This document shows, piece by piece, positions 50,665-62,402 of a stretch of 64,000 nt of DNA (position 1 is its first letter; every line of letters starts with the position of its first letter). The notes beneath the pieces are model-generated. The model ran no database searches. It worked only from the letters and a program-made list of their open reading frames with translations, and was not told the origin of the DNA. The DNA is taken from positions 148,942 through 212,941 of the forward strand of contig KB308242.1 of NCBI GenBank assembly GCA_000328365.1, given 5' to 3'. Position numbers and translations under genes: made by a program. The stretch comes from Capitella teleta (taxonomy: Eukaryota; Annelida; Polychaeta; Capitellidae).

Positions 50665-50706
50665 CAAAGATACTCCATTTAGGGGTATCTAAATGGAGAA
50701 TCTTTG
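50665..50706. repeat. Foldback, 18-bp stem with one mismatch and 6-nt loop
   Basis: CAAAGATACTCCATTTAG (50665-50682), then GGGTAT, then CTAAATGGAGAATCTTTG (50689-50706). It is too short for a standard pre-miRNA hairpin. It may be the remains of a palindromic element. Confidence 0.75.
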
Positions 50707-53700
50707 ATAAAACATTACATTTTGGATATTCCTTGTGCAGACTCGTAAGAAGTCCACAACTTGAGCCATAAGCCTATCCAGACCATGCAAAAGGTTTATA
50801 CATCTATGAGATATAATATCACCAGAAGCTTGTCTCCATATTCACTTGTGTAATCAGGACGTGTCTATTTGCCCAGAATCCTGCACAACTTATAAATTAT
50901 GCAATACACGTAGAACGTGGCCGCATCAATCAGATCGAGTGGTTTCACCCGACGCCGCCACCTGCTGAACCCCTTTTGCCTTTTAACCGTTTTCACCACA
51001 ATTCCCTCGTGTGTCATGACTCATCATGCTCACATATAATTTAATTGGGCATTCTGGTTGCGTGTGCTTGCAGTAATGGTCATATGGATTAGAACCAATG
51101 TGGCTTTCTGTGACATTCAAAAGGTTCAAGGATGTCACCAGGATCGATGCACCTAAATTAGGTACTAGTAAATAGTCAGGTAACTTACTCCGCAGAGTTC
51201 AGAGGTAACTCAATCTGTACGTAGAGTACTGAAATGTCTTTAAAACACTGCATTTAATTTTTAATAATTACCACCAAAATATTTACAAGGAACGAATGCC
51301 TCATGGCAATAACATGTGGAACAAGTAATCAACACCGAAGAATGTGATGTTCTCAAGAACATCAAGTACAACTTAACAAAACTAAGCAAAAAGGCCCCAG
51401 GCGAAGAAGCCATATAATTATAGAACCCTGATTCCTCGATTGAAGCAGCTCATCACTGATTAGGAGCATCATTAAAGGTCAACACATCCTCAATCGGCAC
51501 ATAATGATAGATACATTTGAATCAAGGCTTGTGACGTTAGATAGCATTGAGTTCAATTTGAATTTGATTGGGCACTTCCTTGTACGTTGCCATGGTGACA
51601 CAGAAGGTTCTCGAATTATTATTACAACGACTAACTAATGTTACTACGGCTATCACCTGGTCCCTCACCGACACCCCAAAGACACAAATTGGAGAGAGAA
51701 AATGTTTCTACGTGTATTATAAGATTATCAAAGATTCTATTATTATAAGACCTTTCGTATTAATTATGCTCACCCGAGAAAGAAACTCTGCACCGTTATA
51801 ATTATAAACACAAGGCTACTTATTCGGATATAGACCAGTCATCTCAGCACAGAAAAAAGGGAATACATGCGGAATGACCTCCTTATTAACATACTCAAAA
51901 TCAGACAAAATTGTTTTGGTGTAGAATAGGTAAAACCGTAAAATCGCTAATTTATGACCTGGATTAAGCCAATGGTAAATTTACCGTTTGAACATAAGAC
52001 ACACAGCATATCAAATAAATTGAAGATCTGGATAAGATTAACCCAGAAAAATATGTTATTAATTCCGATATGTGTGTGTTGAATAGCTCGATTCATTCAT
52101 TTCTATTTTCTCAATTGCATTTCTCATCTCAACTCATCACTATGAGTGCTTCATCTCATCGCATTACACTTATAAGCCCGTTGTCCCCGTTTTCATTGCA
52201 CTTTAATAAACCAGCCTCAGTCGATATCTGACAATCATAATATTCTCTATTTGACAGCGATTGCGTTTTTGTACCTGTAAAGGTTTCTGTGTGTTCGGTA
52301 TGGTATTGGGTCTAATTAATGAAATGTAGGTGTGATAATACTAGAAAAAGTAGTATGCATGATTCACATCACACGAATCTGTATCATTATAGCCCAATCT
52401 TCCTGTAGTTAATTGGTTCGACGATATTGAATCTGGCTCAAATAAACACTGATGAAATCTTAACGATTTAAAAGAGTTGATGAAAACGTGAAGCTGAAAT
52501 GTGATGGAGTCACACGTTTGAATGAGCTGGATATATATGCCCCTTACGATGGATGCGTGGGTTACTTCTGAGCCCCACGACGGACACCAAACGAAACCGG
52601 AGAAGTCTATAGAGCATGTTGAAATAAAATTCAACTCGTCACCTTTACCCAGGTGCTGAGACAGAATTCTTATTGGAACCTCCTTCTCATCCGGCTCCAG
52701 CTGTATAGGCGACAGATCCGGTGAATTTGTAGGTGCAGGAACTTCGATGACGAAGGACAAACGTCTCGTGCTTAACAGAATCGCGTAACAGGGCAACGCA
52801 CACCATTGCAATCTTACTGAATAGTTTGGGTTTGAACCAAATGATTCGTCCTTGGGTGTGAGTCTTTCATAGACACTACTGAGTGTGCCACAGCTGTGCC
52901 TGAATTTCCCTCTATCATCAGATATTATGCTTATTGTATCACCTATATCTGGTGGGTTCCTTCTGCGCTGTATATAAAGATATTATTTTAGGTTGTGATC
53001 TTATTGTTGGTGAATTAGGCTGGATGAGTGGATCGGAAATACATTTCGAGTGTATGGATTCCTCACAATTATGGTGCTCGGCCGCCAAGGTCTCATCATT
53101 CGATCGTGAAGGTCACATCACTCATCTTTTGTGGCTTCTAGAAATGCCTGATTGGAACGCTGAAAAAAAAAGAGACGATGGAACGCATGTTTTCATTCAA
53201 GCTCTTTTCCAGGAATTTCCAATTGTGCAGAATTCGTTATGAGAGAATTGACAGGGGAAAACTTGTAGGGCCTACCACATGTTTAATTGCAGCTAGGTCC
53301 ACAATGGTGGGCGGTTCAGTAGTCTTGGGACATTGTATGAAAATAAATGACGTGCATCGTGTTGCATGCAAGATTGATATAGTTATGATGTGCAAATCTG
53401 GACGAAAGTTGCAGATATAACCACCAACAATAGACAACAGTTTCCAGCTGACTTTATAGAAACATATTCAGCATATAGCATTTGGAATCGATTTGAATAC
53501 GAAAGATGGACCTTTGATTTAAAATGTCTCGCCAAGTAATTCTTTTCAATCCCACCATAAAGAGGCGATGGCTAAAACGGCGGAACGGGTAACCTTTGAA
53601 GATTGATTTCCTCAGGCAAAATACAAAGTACACGTAAAGAGATTGAAAGCGTTTGTAGCAAGTCTTCTGAAGTGTTATTACCTGGCACATAACCGCGAGT

Positions 53701-55458
53701 GGCGCTGAGTGCCCTTTCAGCAACATCATTGCCTGAAGTAAATCTCCAGACCCTATAATTCGCTAGGCACTAAAGGCTGCTTACACAGCAGAAGCTGAAC
53801 GACCCACGCAAGCAGAGGATGTTGCATTGGAAAAGGCCGACAAAGAGAACGAAGAACGAAGGAGTCATGTTTCACGTCATTTCACGAGGAAACCACCCTT
53901 TTGTCAGGCTGAATTGCAGGGCGTCAGTGAGTTCCTAAAAGGCAAGATGCATGTAATTGACTAAAATAAGGTCAAGTGTACTAAAGAGCAAGAAGGGTGC
54001 ACATATGTTGCTGCACAAGCAGAAGCGATTTAGCCTCGGGTGGACCCTTCATCCCACAATCCTTATACTGTATATATATGTGTGTGTGTGCCTTGATTAA
54101 TGCGAGAATGCTGCCATAATTTCCTAAGAATTCTTTCGTCGAAGGAGGAGGGGGGAGAAAGGGTGCAAATGAAGGTCACGCAAAAACTTCAAACGCGTTC
54201 ACCATATATTGGATTGAATGAGATGGAAGGCGCATCGCTTAGGAGATTTTATAAGAAAGCCTCGCAATTCAAAGAATAAAGGGATTTTCCCCTCATAATG
54301 ACATGTATAACAGCACGAGTTCATCTGAATGCATCGTCGGTTATATATCAAAAACGCAAACAAGAGGTCCCCATAACAAATACAATGTACGCATAAAACA
54401 TCAGAGAATTACGCCGAGGTTTTGCCTTCCTCTCTATCTTATTTTTATGAATAAGATGCATGTTAACAATAATGAGGTCTGCCGAGTCCATGCTGCATTT
54501 TGTGGAGATGAAATAGATTCGCATCTGTTCCGCCTGTCTCATTAATGTGTCAACGATTATGTCAATGAGCCCGATTGTATTTCGCATCTGAGCTCAAATC
54601 CATCTGTATATGAAAGCGTGCATGCGTAGACGCGGGCGGAAGATGGCCACTCAGCCAAGTGTTGTGTGCTCTGTGTTTTCAACTTCTAAGTATCCCGTCG
54701 CCGTTTGTTTGCTGTTCAGGTGATTAAACCTACTTTATTACGCCTCTCAACTTTCTTAGGAACTACGAATGGTGTGACAACTAATTAATTTGGACATCAG
54801 CGGGATTACGCAATCAGATAAAAGAACAAAGCTTGCCGGTTCATGAATCGGCCCAAGACAGAGTAATTACGGGTGAATGCAGAATAATTACATAATTGAC
54901 AATTGCGCGCGCTATCAGCGACAGGCGCCGACCGCGTGTTGCTGCCTCGTGGGCTCTTAACTTCTCACTGGGCGTATTCAAATCAAGGGAAACATTAAAA
55001 TTTACGATATTAGTTGACAATTGATTTAGATCATTCCGGATCCAACACAAGGAAAATTGAAATCTCCACCATGAAACTGCAATTGTTGCAAATGTGTGGA
55101 ACGTATCAATCGTATTTCACAAATGATGCTACTTGTATTAGCAACTTGTACAACACCACATGTATGTGATATACATGTGTATACATGATGAAAGATGCAA
55201 TTGTATAAAGAATAGCTCACCGTTAAAAAGAGATGAAGGCAGGTGAAGAATCGTTGAAGATGCATGTAGTTGAAACTTGAAATGCGTGGATATATGCACG
55301 TCTGCTCCCATGAATATTCATGCTTCATGCATACATTATAACTTTGGGCTTCTAATTACCAGTGCCCATGCGGCTGGGCTGGAACAAACACACTATTCGC
55401 ATTTACTCAGCGGCTTAATCGGTTGAATGCTTTCAGATAAGCCGCAAGATATGTGAAT

Positions 55459-55710
55459 GAAAAAGTGCATGTTTGTGGGCACGCGATAATTTTATTTATT
55501 TATTTATTTATTTATTTATTTTTTATTTTATTTTTTATTTTTTTTTTTGTCAAAGAAGTTTCACCAACATGGCACAGACATTTCTAATGTGTTTACTTCT
55601 CGCCACAAAAGTGGTAGAAGAACGACAGTGGCAAGAAGCAATACTTCGGTTGCACTGATGATGGGTAAATGGCATAATTATATTCGACACCTGAATGCAA
55701 TCTGGGTACA
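55459..55710 (+). repeat. Dispersed repeat X, copy 1
   Basis: Shares a colinear ~200-bp sequence with 58603-58812, from GAAAAAGTGCATGTT and GGCACGCGATAATTTT through TTTCACCAACATGGCACAGA to CGACACCTGAATGC. In this copy a TTTA microsatellite (about 55490-55550) has expanded in the middle. The family is unknown. Confidence 0.8.
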
Positions 55711-57265
55711 ACCCAATATAGTCGCCCGAGTACCTGTTTTGGGGATTCACGTTTCTTTGAATTCAATGTTCAAAGGAAAGCGTTCTGCATACAACAGCTG
55801 TATTCGGAGTGCCCTGCACGGACATCGTACTCCGTTTACAGCAGTAAGGAGTTGTATAAGAACAAAAAGAAAAGAACTTTCTACGCAGCGAAAGAATACG
55901 TTTAGGCCTAATACATGTATATTAAAGAAGAACACAGATATAATAAAACAAATATTTCATGATGTTTGTTTGGTTTTGTTTTGTTTTTTTTTTTTTTTCG
56001 AAAAAAAAAATCTGGATACAATAGATTACAAGAAATAATCGAGCGTAAAATTATTCACAAAGCATGCATGAAATATTTACATGAAAATAAATATCCTCGT
56101 CAGCCATTTGGATACAGGGAAATGGATGTCTGATAAAGGTATCTGTTGCTTAAATAGCCCTCCTTCGTCGACTCACTAACACAGCTCGCCGACTCGTAGG
56201 TTGAGTTCGCGGATGATCTGCTTTCACTCAATGTAGGTTGAGTGAAAGCGGATTATCCGGATGGCATTCAAGCGTCATTGTGATACTTTTTTCGTGGCAC
56301 AGATTATCACTTAAGTAACATAAAAATGCTCATCACAAAGCCATCACTTTAAACCAAAAAACAGATTGCGTTTGTGACACAGATGTGGCAAGCAATGGTA
56401 CAAATGTGACAGTTTATTTAGTAGATTAACCAAAACGGTCGGCGATAGTACAGTGAAATGGTATAAATGTTGCACATATATGGCGCGACTGTTTACACAC
56501 AGAATTAGGAGATTAGGCCTCACCTGTGGCAGATAAATGATACTTTTGCAGTACTTAGACGATTGTTTACTCAAGAGATAAGACCAGGAATACAGGTCTG
56601 AATGCCAAGAATTGATACATACTCTTCACTTATGTGGCAACTTTCTATTGTTTGTTAAGCGGATTATCGCATCAGATTAAAATATAAAAATATTATAAAA
56701 TAAAAATTGTTATTTTCCATATTATTTTATTATTAACACATGAAAGGAAATAACATAACACATAGGAGACTGCAAAATACATGTACACACAATGAAACCA
56801 GTATAAATATGTATATGCATAAATATTTTTTCCTGGTGTACACAATAGCTACATGGGCTTGTTGTACACACAGACTTAAAATTAATATTTGAATTAATAA
56901 GAAATAAACAGTAAAACTGCTATTAACATGAACGCATGATACTTGATTATAATAGGCAATTTTGTAATATTTGTATCAAAAAGGCAGAACTATATGGCCA
57001 TTAAATGAACGATAAATTATGAGTCTAATTAAATAATAGCATTTGCCATGTCAAACGGTCCTCGCTTGTGTAACCTCGTGAGCCTGTGGGCTTCGTAGAA
57101 CGCTGCTTCTCCGACTGCAATGTCCCACTTCATCAAGACTGGTTGAGGATGAATTGACCTTTTTGCAGATACTATATAGATCTGTTATTTAGTTGCAAGG
57201 AGGTGTTTTGCACATAGAAACCAGGTGGATTAGAAATGAAGTTCCTGCTACAGCCAAACAAGTAC

Positions 57266-57900
57266 GTGTGCATCAATGGAGGATCAAGAAGCAGAGGAGT
57301 GGCGTCGTGTAGCGATTGATGAGAGGGAGAGAATTTTACATGAAATTCACTCAACAAACGGAGGTATAATTGCATTTGAATAAGAATATGGTTTGCGCTT
57401 CCACACGCGCGTTTTTGCATGTAGGACTATACTTTACTCATATTACCATATTTTTAATTCCACCTTAACAATTATTGTACTCCCTTTTTTTTTTCACAAT
57501 CCACGCTTTAAACTGTCAGGAGGTCATCTTTGGCGGAATAAAACGTACGACAAGGTTCGACGACGTTTATGGTGGCCAAATATGGTCAACACAGGGATTT
57601 TAATTAATTGTCGCCACATGTGTCAATTCACAAGAATAACTCACAGGCCAAGTTAAAAACATTACCCATGACGAATATCCATGTGCCAGCAACGACCTGG
57701 TACCGATGGTGATTTTTAATTCGGTAGACTCTAATTATGTCCTGACAGAAATTTGTTGTCTGTTCCTGATTGGAATTGATCTGATTGGGCCACTCACCCA
57801 AACCTCCAGCGGTCACAAATACATTCTCAAGGCGGCAAGGAAGGGGATAGGTGGATCGGCCCTTATTCCATCTTGGCCGAGAGGGACCTGAACGGGTTGA
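57266..57900 (+). mobile_element. Gypsy-type integrase fragment, broken
   Basis: A zinc-binding (HHCC) integrase segment is visible near 57520-57640, with GGHLWRNKT and RRRLWWPNM, followed near 57765-57830 by the start of the catalytic core (GIDLIGPLTQTSSGHKYIL). These are signatures of Ty3/Gypsy integrase, shared with the domesticated GIN genes derived from it. No gag, protease, reverse transcriptase or LTR was seen nearby. It is broken, with a few breaks, and old. A consensus-like intron (about 57364-57519) appears to separate an upstream helix-rich stretch from the zinc-binding part, which hints at a GIN-like origin; this is uncertain. Confidence 0.7.
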
Positions 57901-58228
57901 AAAAAAAAGATCGATAATTGAAGCAAGCAGCCAATCCAAGCTAATATAAAGTTGTACCAATCGTAATAAACATTCCGTACAATTGTCTTTATCACTGATT
58001 CAATGCGGACTCTGCGCCCTAGGATCAAGTGTACTAATTAGACTATTCATCCTAGTATATATAGTTCCACTGGGACAACTATTTTCAATGGTTGGACTAT
58101 ATGCCAAGTAACAGAGGTAGTTTTCCTTCGATAATCACCGATCTCCCTACGTGACAACTGGGTAATCAATTACTAGTACCCAAGAGTTATATGCAATTAA
58201 TATAATCAAGAAAAATGGATGGATAAAG
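57901..58228. other. Intergenic region with SINE target-site duplication at its end
   Basis: No gene recognised. The last 13 bases (58216-58228, TGGATGGATAAAG) are the left target-site duplication of the following SINE. Confidence 0.5.
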
Positions 58229-58557
58229 TGAGTGAGTGATTGGGGTTTTACGGCTCCACCCAACCCGTTCGGGTGATACGGGCGCCAGAACAGAAGGCCC
58301 GGGACCGGGGTTTCCCCCTACTCTTATCGATAAATCCCAAGGGTTCTTTATCCTGCATACCACCATAGACAGTAGTACACAGCGCCCGGCCTTGTTACGC
58401 AGTTGGGCAGCACTGCAGAGTCACCGAAGAATTACAATTGTAATTCACAATCATAACGCCCGTAGCCTGATCGGGTCTCGAACCCGGGACCTCGACCCCC
58501 ACGGTCGGCATAGGATTGTAGTCAGCGGTTTAACCCACTGCGCTATCCGGTGCCCCT
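58229..58557 (-). mobile_element. tRNA-derived SINE, family 1, full-length with target-site duplication
   Basis: In sense (minus strand) the head begins GGGGCACCGGATAGCGCAGT, with the B box GGTTCGAGACC, then an AT-rich spacer, a body of about 200 bp, and a 3' end GAGCCGTAAAACCCCAATC followed by short CACT repeats. It is flanked by a perfect 13-bp duplication TGGATGGATAAAG at 58216-58228 and 58558-58570. This is the best-preserved of the three family copies in the window and defines its ends. Confidence 0.92.
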
Positions 58558-58602
58558 TGGATGGATAAAGATGATGAAATTCGAACACAAGGAAAATTCA
58601 AC

Positions 58603-58812
58603 GAAAAAGTGCATGTTGGTGGCACGCGATAATTTTGGTTCTTTTCTTATTAAAAAGGTTTCACCAACATGGCACAGACATTTCTTATGTGCTTAATTCT
58701 CGCCACCAAAGTCGTAGAAGAACGACAGTGACCAGAAGCGATACTTCTGTGGCACTGATGATGGGAAAATGGTATACATGTATATCCGACACCTGAATGC
58801 TATCCGGGCGAA
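58603..58812 (+). repeat. Dispersed repeat X, copy 2
   Basis: Colinear with 55459-55710 at roughly 80-85 percent identity by eye outside the microsatellite. It lacks the TTTA expansion. It starts 33 bp after the right target-site duplication of the SINE. The family is unknown. Confidence 0.8.
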
Positions 58813-60513
58813 CACTAGAATTCTAGTGTGCTTCTTTTGAAGATTTGCGCTAACGGTCGATCGGCGGCTTTACCTTTCTCTTCGTAATTGCCTTAAATCA
58901 TTTTAATTATTTATTGAGAGGAGGAATTGGTAAGAGATTCAAAGGATTCATTGATTGACTTAATAATTCCGATGAATGGTAGATCGGATCCTCATTATCC
59001 TGGTTGGTATCATCGCTTATAAATAGACCACATAAGCAGTCTTTACGATTTAAAATGGCCAGGTGAGCAATTTTTAGCTCTCCTAAAATGCTATAGGCGA
59101 GCAATTTGCTCAGCTAAACACAATTAATCAAAATTAGGTAACTATTACTAAGTTACCAGTTAGGCCCTTTTATGTTGATTCTTTTCTTTGCATTATATCT
59201 CAATCAGTCATAAATGAAATGTAGATTCAAATCACACTGATTTATTTGAGGATTTTATGGATATGGAGGTGTTGACATTTGCCTGATCAGGTTGATGACC
59301 AGATTCAGATTTAGGATTGGTCAATTTCTCTAACTCCAGAGCCACTGTATGGGCCATACCAGTAATGTGACATGAAAGAGCATGCTTCTTGGTGCCACTT
59401 CCAATATCTCAACTTCTTTTACAATCGCTAATGCTTGCTGCATTAACTTTTAGCGCCGTCGCAAAGCGAAACTGAAACCATTGCTATGTCACTTCGAGTT
59501 CGCATAATTTATTTTCCCTGGGCGCCGATCGGACTCGGTCTCTCATGCATAAAACATTAGCTTCCATATAAGGCGATAGGTAATCTCGATTTGAGGCCGA
59601 CCACCTCCGAAGACAAACGCGGGAAAAACGAAGTCTCTTAATAAGGACTTCGGCAATCTTCGGTAACACTCGGTGGAGACTCAACATGCGACCTCTCGAG
59701 AACGTAAACAAGAGAATATCTTAGCCGAGCAACTTTTTACTCGCGTGAATCAATTTTGCGCGAGCAATGGCGAGCGGAGAGCAATTGCTCGCATGAAAAC
59801 GAATAAACTGCATAAGTATACCTGTACTATATAGGTTCCTATTCCTAATCAGTAGCCTTGTTTTCTTATCAATCGCTTCATTTTCTATCGAATATTTCAA
59901 ATTCCCATTTTCTCGTGATTTATTTTACTCTACTAATAATCGATCCTATAAAGTCTTCTTGGGTGACATTTTGGAAGAATTGCATACGTACATGCATGAA
60001 TGTGCTTCCGTCATTGCTTTTTCTTTAAAGAATACATTAGTTGATATCATAAAAGTAACATTCGGCAGCGTCACCAAGAAATTATAGAGCAAGCCATGCT
60101 TCCTCTATAATTCTACCGTTGACAGTCAAATGACGTCACAATCGAAAAGCTGATTGTGTCCCTGTAAGTGGCAATGCAACACCTTACCTACATTACACAT
60201 GCATTAGTGATTAGGCTTATTCCAGATGCAGAATTGGCAACATGTATGCTCTTCAATCATTATTTTCATGAATGTATCTTAGTACAATACTTTCTTTAAT
60301 TATCTTACATGGACCAGTTGTACCTCGCGAATAAAATTGGTCGGCCATCAAGAGAGAGGCACAGCTATAGCTAGAAAAGGTCTTGCCCAGAATGACCGTT
60401 AATCCATGAACGGAGGAAGGAGGTCCCATCTTCTTGTCGAGCGACGTGAGTGACGAACGACAGAATCACGTCACCTGCGGCGAACACGTGACAGCAGACG
60501 CAGCAGAGGATAA
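58813..60513. other. Intergenic region upstream of the GPCR
   Basis: No gene recognised. The part near 59450-59780 is richer in CpG than its surroundings and contains repeated GCGAGCAAT strings. The 5' UTR and promoter of the GPCR must lie near the right edge, where the sequence again becomes GC-richer (60415-60510). Confidence 0.4.
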
Positions 60514-61572
60514 ATGGCGGACGTTGTCACCGAGCTCTCAGTGCATCAACCGCGAACCTCTTTCGATAGGGATATAATGTCGCTTTATGCCGAACAGGAA
60601 GATGCTACTTCAATACCAACACAAGACTCCACAGCTGAAGACTTTTCCTTTGCAGTGCATGCTGAGTTCGTGTACATCCGAGGACTTGGCGCTATATTTG
60701 TTGGAGTAGCAGGCACCGTGATCAACGTGTTGGTGTTTCTGCTCATATGGCGACATGGGGCAGGAACGGCGCAGAACCGACTAATGATGAACCTTACGTT
60801 GAACAACATCTTCTACTCATGCGCCATCTTGCCCTGCATGTCCTTCAGCCACTTTGCCGGTCATCTGGTTCCCAGAGGAGCGCCGTGCGTGATATTCGCC
60901 TTCGCCCTCCACGTTATCCAAGGGATGGCCGTGCTCAGCCTCCTTCTCATCTCCCTCAACAGGTTCTTCGTCATCCTGTGCTCAAAAGACCCTCGTTTTA
61001 CTTTCGGTGGCTGGCAACGGACTCTAGCCATCTTGCTCGCGTCCTGGGTCCTCAGTTCTCTTCTGCTGTCGCCTCCGACCGCAGGACTCTGGGCCCAGTA
61101 TGGCTTCGACTGGCGCTTCGGGGTGTGCACGCTCATTCGCTCAGACGCAAAATCGGCCAAGATGTTCAACCTGGCCATCAGCCTGTTGGCGTTTGTGCTG
61201 CCCCTGAGTGGAATGATCTGTTGCTATGCTCGCATCTTGTGGGCAGTGCGCAAACAAGGACGCAGCATCAGCCACGGATCATTGGTGAAGGGTCATCGAC
61301 GCAGGGAAATTGCGATCACGTGGCTCTCCCTGCGCCTCGTACTCGCCTTCATTCTGCTCAACCTCCCGTTCACCTTGACCATCGTCATTCCGGTCTTAGA
61401 GCAAACGCCAGGCTTTCAGGCCACCGCCACGCTCACGATGTGGTGCCACGCCCTAGTTAACCCCGTGCTCTATATTTCCGGGGATAGTCGCTTGAGAAAC
61501 GCGTTCTTGGAGAAAATCGGAAAGACACCGAAAGATGCAGCCGAACTCTCCGTTGTTTCGTCCAAGACTTGA
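60514..61572 (+). CDS. Class A (rhodopsin-type) GPCR, orphan
   Basis: Single-exon gene of 352 residues with an extracellular N-terminus of about 50 and seven membrane segments. TM1 is near residues 52-80 (GTVINVLVFLL). TM2 starts NRLMMNLTLNNIFYS. TM3 ends LLISLNRFFVI. TM7 has NPVLY. Cysteines before TM3 (GAPC) and in extracellular loop 2 (FGVC) can form the class A disulfide. The usual DRY after TM3 is NRF, TM2 lacks the LAxAD acid, and TM6 lacks CWxP (it reads LLNLPF). This pattern recalls the Tre1/moody/GPR84/melatonin-related groups, but I cannot assign a ligand. The C-terminus is short (EKIGKTPKDAAELS) and lacks a palmitoylation cysteine. GC-rich codon use contrasts with the AT-rich flanks. 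Confidence 0.9.
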   Translation: MADVVTELSVHQPRTSFDRDIMSLYAEQEDATSIPTQDSTAEDFSFAVHAEFVYIRGLGAIFVGVAGTVINVLVFLLIWRHGAGTAQNRLMMNLTLNNIFYSCAILPCMSFSHFAGHLVPRGAPCVIFAFALHVIQGMAVLSLLLISLNRFFVILCSKDPRFTFGGWQRTLAILLASWVLSSLLLSPPTAGLWAQYGFDWRFGVCTLIRSDAKSAKMFNLAISLLAFVLPLSGMICCYARILWAVRKQGRSISHGSLVKGHRRREIAITWLSLRLVLAFILLNLPFTLTIVIPVLEQTPGFQATATLTMWCHALVNPVLYISGDSRLRNAFLEKIGKTPKDAAELSVVSSKT

Positions 61573-61650
61573 TGTCAGCACAATCCGATGACCATCAAGT
61601 AAATTACGTACCCTTAAGTAAACAATTAAAAGTGATCCATTTACGAATAG

Positions 61651-62402
61651 TATACAGAGTGGGCCAAAAGTAGTATAAAATCTGCTAACATTTATCAATT
61701 ATTAAAAAAAAAAAAGAGAGGAAAAAAGAGCAACATAGGAAATTGAAAAAAAAAAAAAAAAAAAAAAATTGTCCTATAAAAAAATGACTACCTGGTATGG
61801 ATTTACTAAGTTATTCTGCGCCAATTTATGCAAAGAAATCAAGTATAAAATACATTCTGAATGAGGGAGGAGCATTTAAATGCGAGTGGTGCGTGATTGC
61901 GAAGAAAGGAGAATCAGAGGAACCCCTGAACGAGCATTATGGAATGTCATCTTTGCATGGCGCTTCAATACACACTCTCTTTTTTTTTTTTTTCGTTAAG
62001 AGATAAACGTTTACGTTAGTGCTGCTGTCACAACAATAGCGCCCTCAAACAAAACAATAATAAGAAAGCACTGCCTTTGTTATCGTTCAATATGAAGCTT
62101 ATCCATGGTCCGGGGCCCTGTTTGCCGCTAAAAGTGGAAATATAGCGGAATGATGAGTGCCCTTATTAAATTGAGATAAATCCGCACAAATGTTGATGAA
62201 ATTGGATTACAAATTATAGGAATAGCAGCATGACATGTATGATTAGACTAACCATAGTATTTATTTTTCTCTTATATTTGAGTGTGTGTTTTACACTGCG
62301 ATCTGTTGTGTAACACTTCCTCAGAAATGCGCAGCTCCATTGAAAAGCATTGAGATCTTTAAACATGGAGTAGATAGACTACTTTTGGCCCACTCTGTAT
62401 AC
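61651..62402. mobile_element. Mariner-type MITE or deleted mariner element
   Basis: Perfect terminal inverted repeats of 24 bp, TATACAGAGTGGGCCAAA... ending AAAAGTAGT, at 61651-61674 and 62379-62402. The flanking TA is compatible with Tc1/mariner target preference. The CAGAGTGGGCCAAAAGTAG core resembles mariner ends. The interior (about 700 bp) has poly-A/T runs and no transposase I can recognise. It sits 79 bp past the GPCR stop codon, so the gene's 3' UTR probably runs into it. Confidence 0.85.

Larger units (their letters stand above)
49713..57265. other. Long intergenic region, mostly unassigned
   Basis: About 7.5 kb without a gene I can support. Contents noticed: a foldback at 50665-50706; a consensus-like RFX X-box GTTGCCATGGTGAC at 51586-51599; two unassigned open frames at 52341-52811 (minus, 156 codons) and 52934-53242 (plus, 102 codons); an Ala/Glu-rich coding-like stretch near 53768-53870; a short TG microsatellite near 54073-54089; and the repeat copy at 55459-55710. 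Confidence 0.45.

Noticed and set aside
52341-53242. Two neighbouring open frames (156 codons minus, 102 codons plus) as a gene pair
   Set aside because: No recognisable domain and no convincing splice structure; kept only as unassigned sequence.
53768-53870. Ala/Glu-rich coding-like stretch
   Set aside because: Too short and low-complexity to call a gene, without start, splice sites or homology.
60747-61460. 237-codon frame inside the GPCR on the same strand
   Set aside because: It is an alternate frame of a GC-rich seven-transmembrane gene with no domain of its own.
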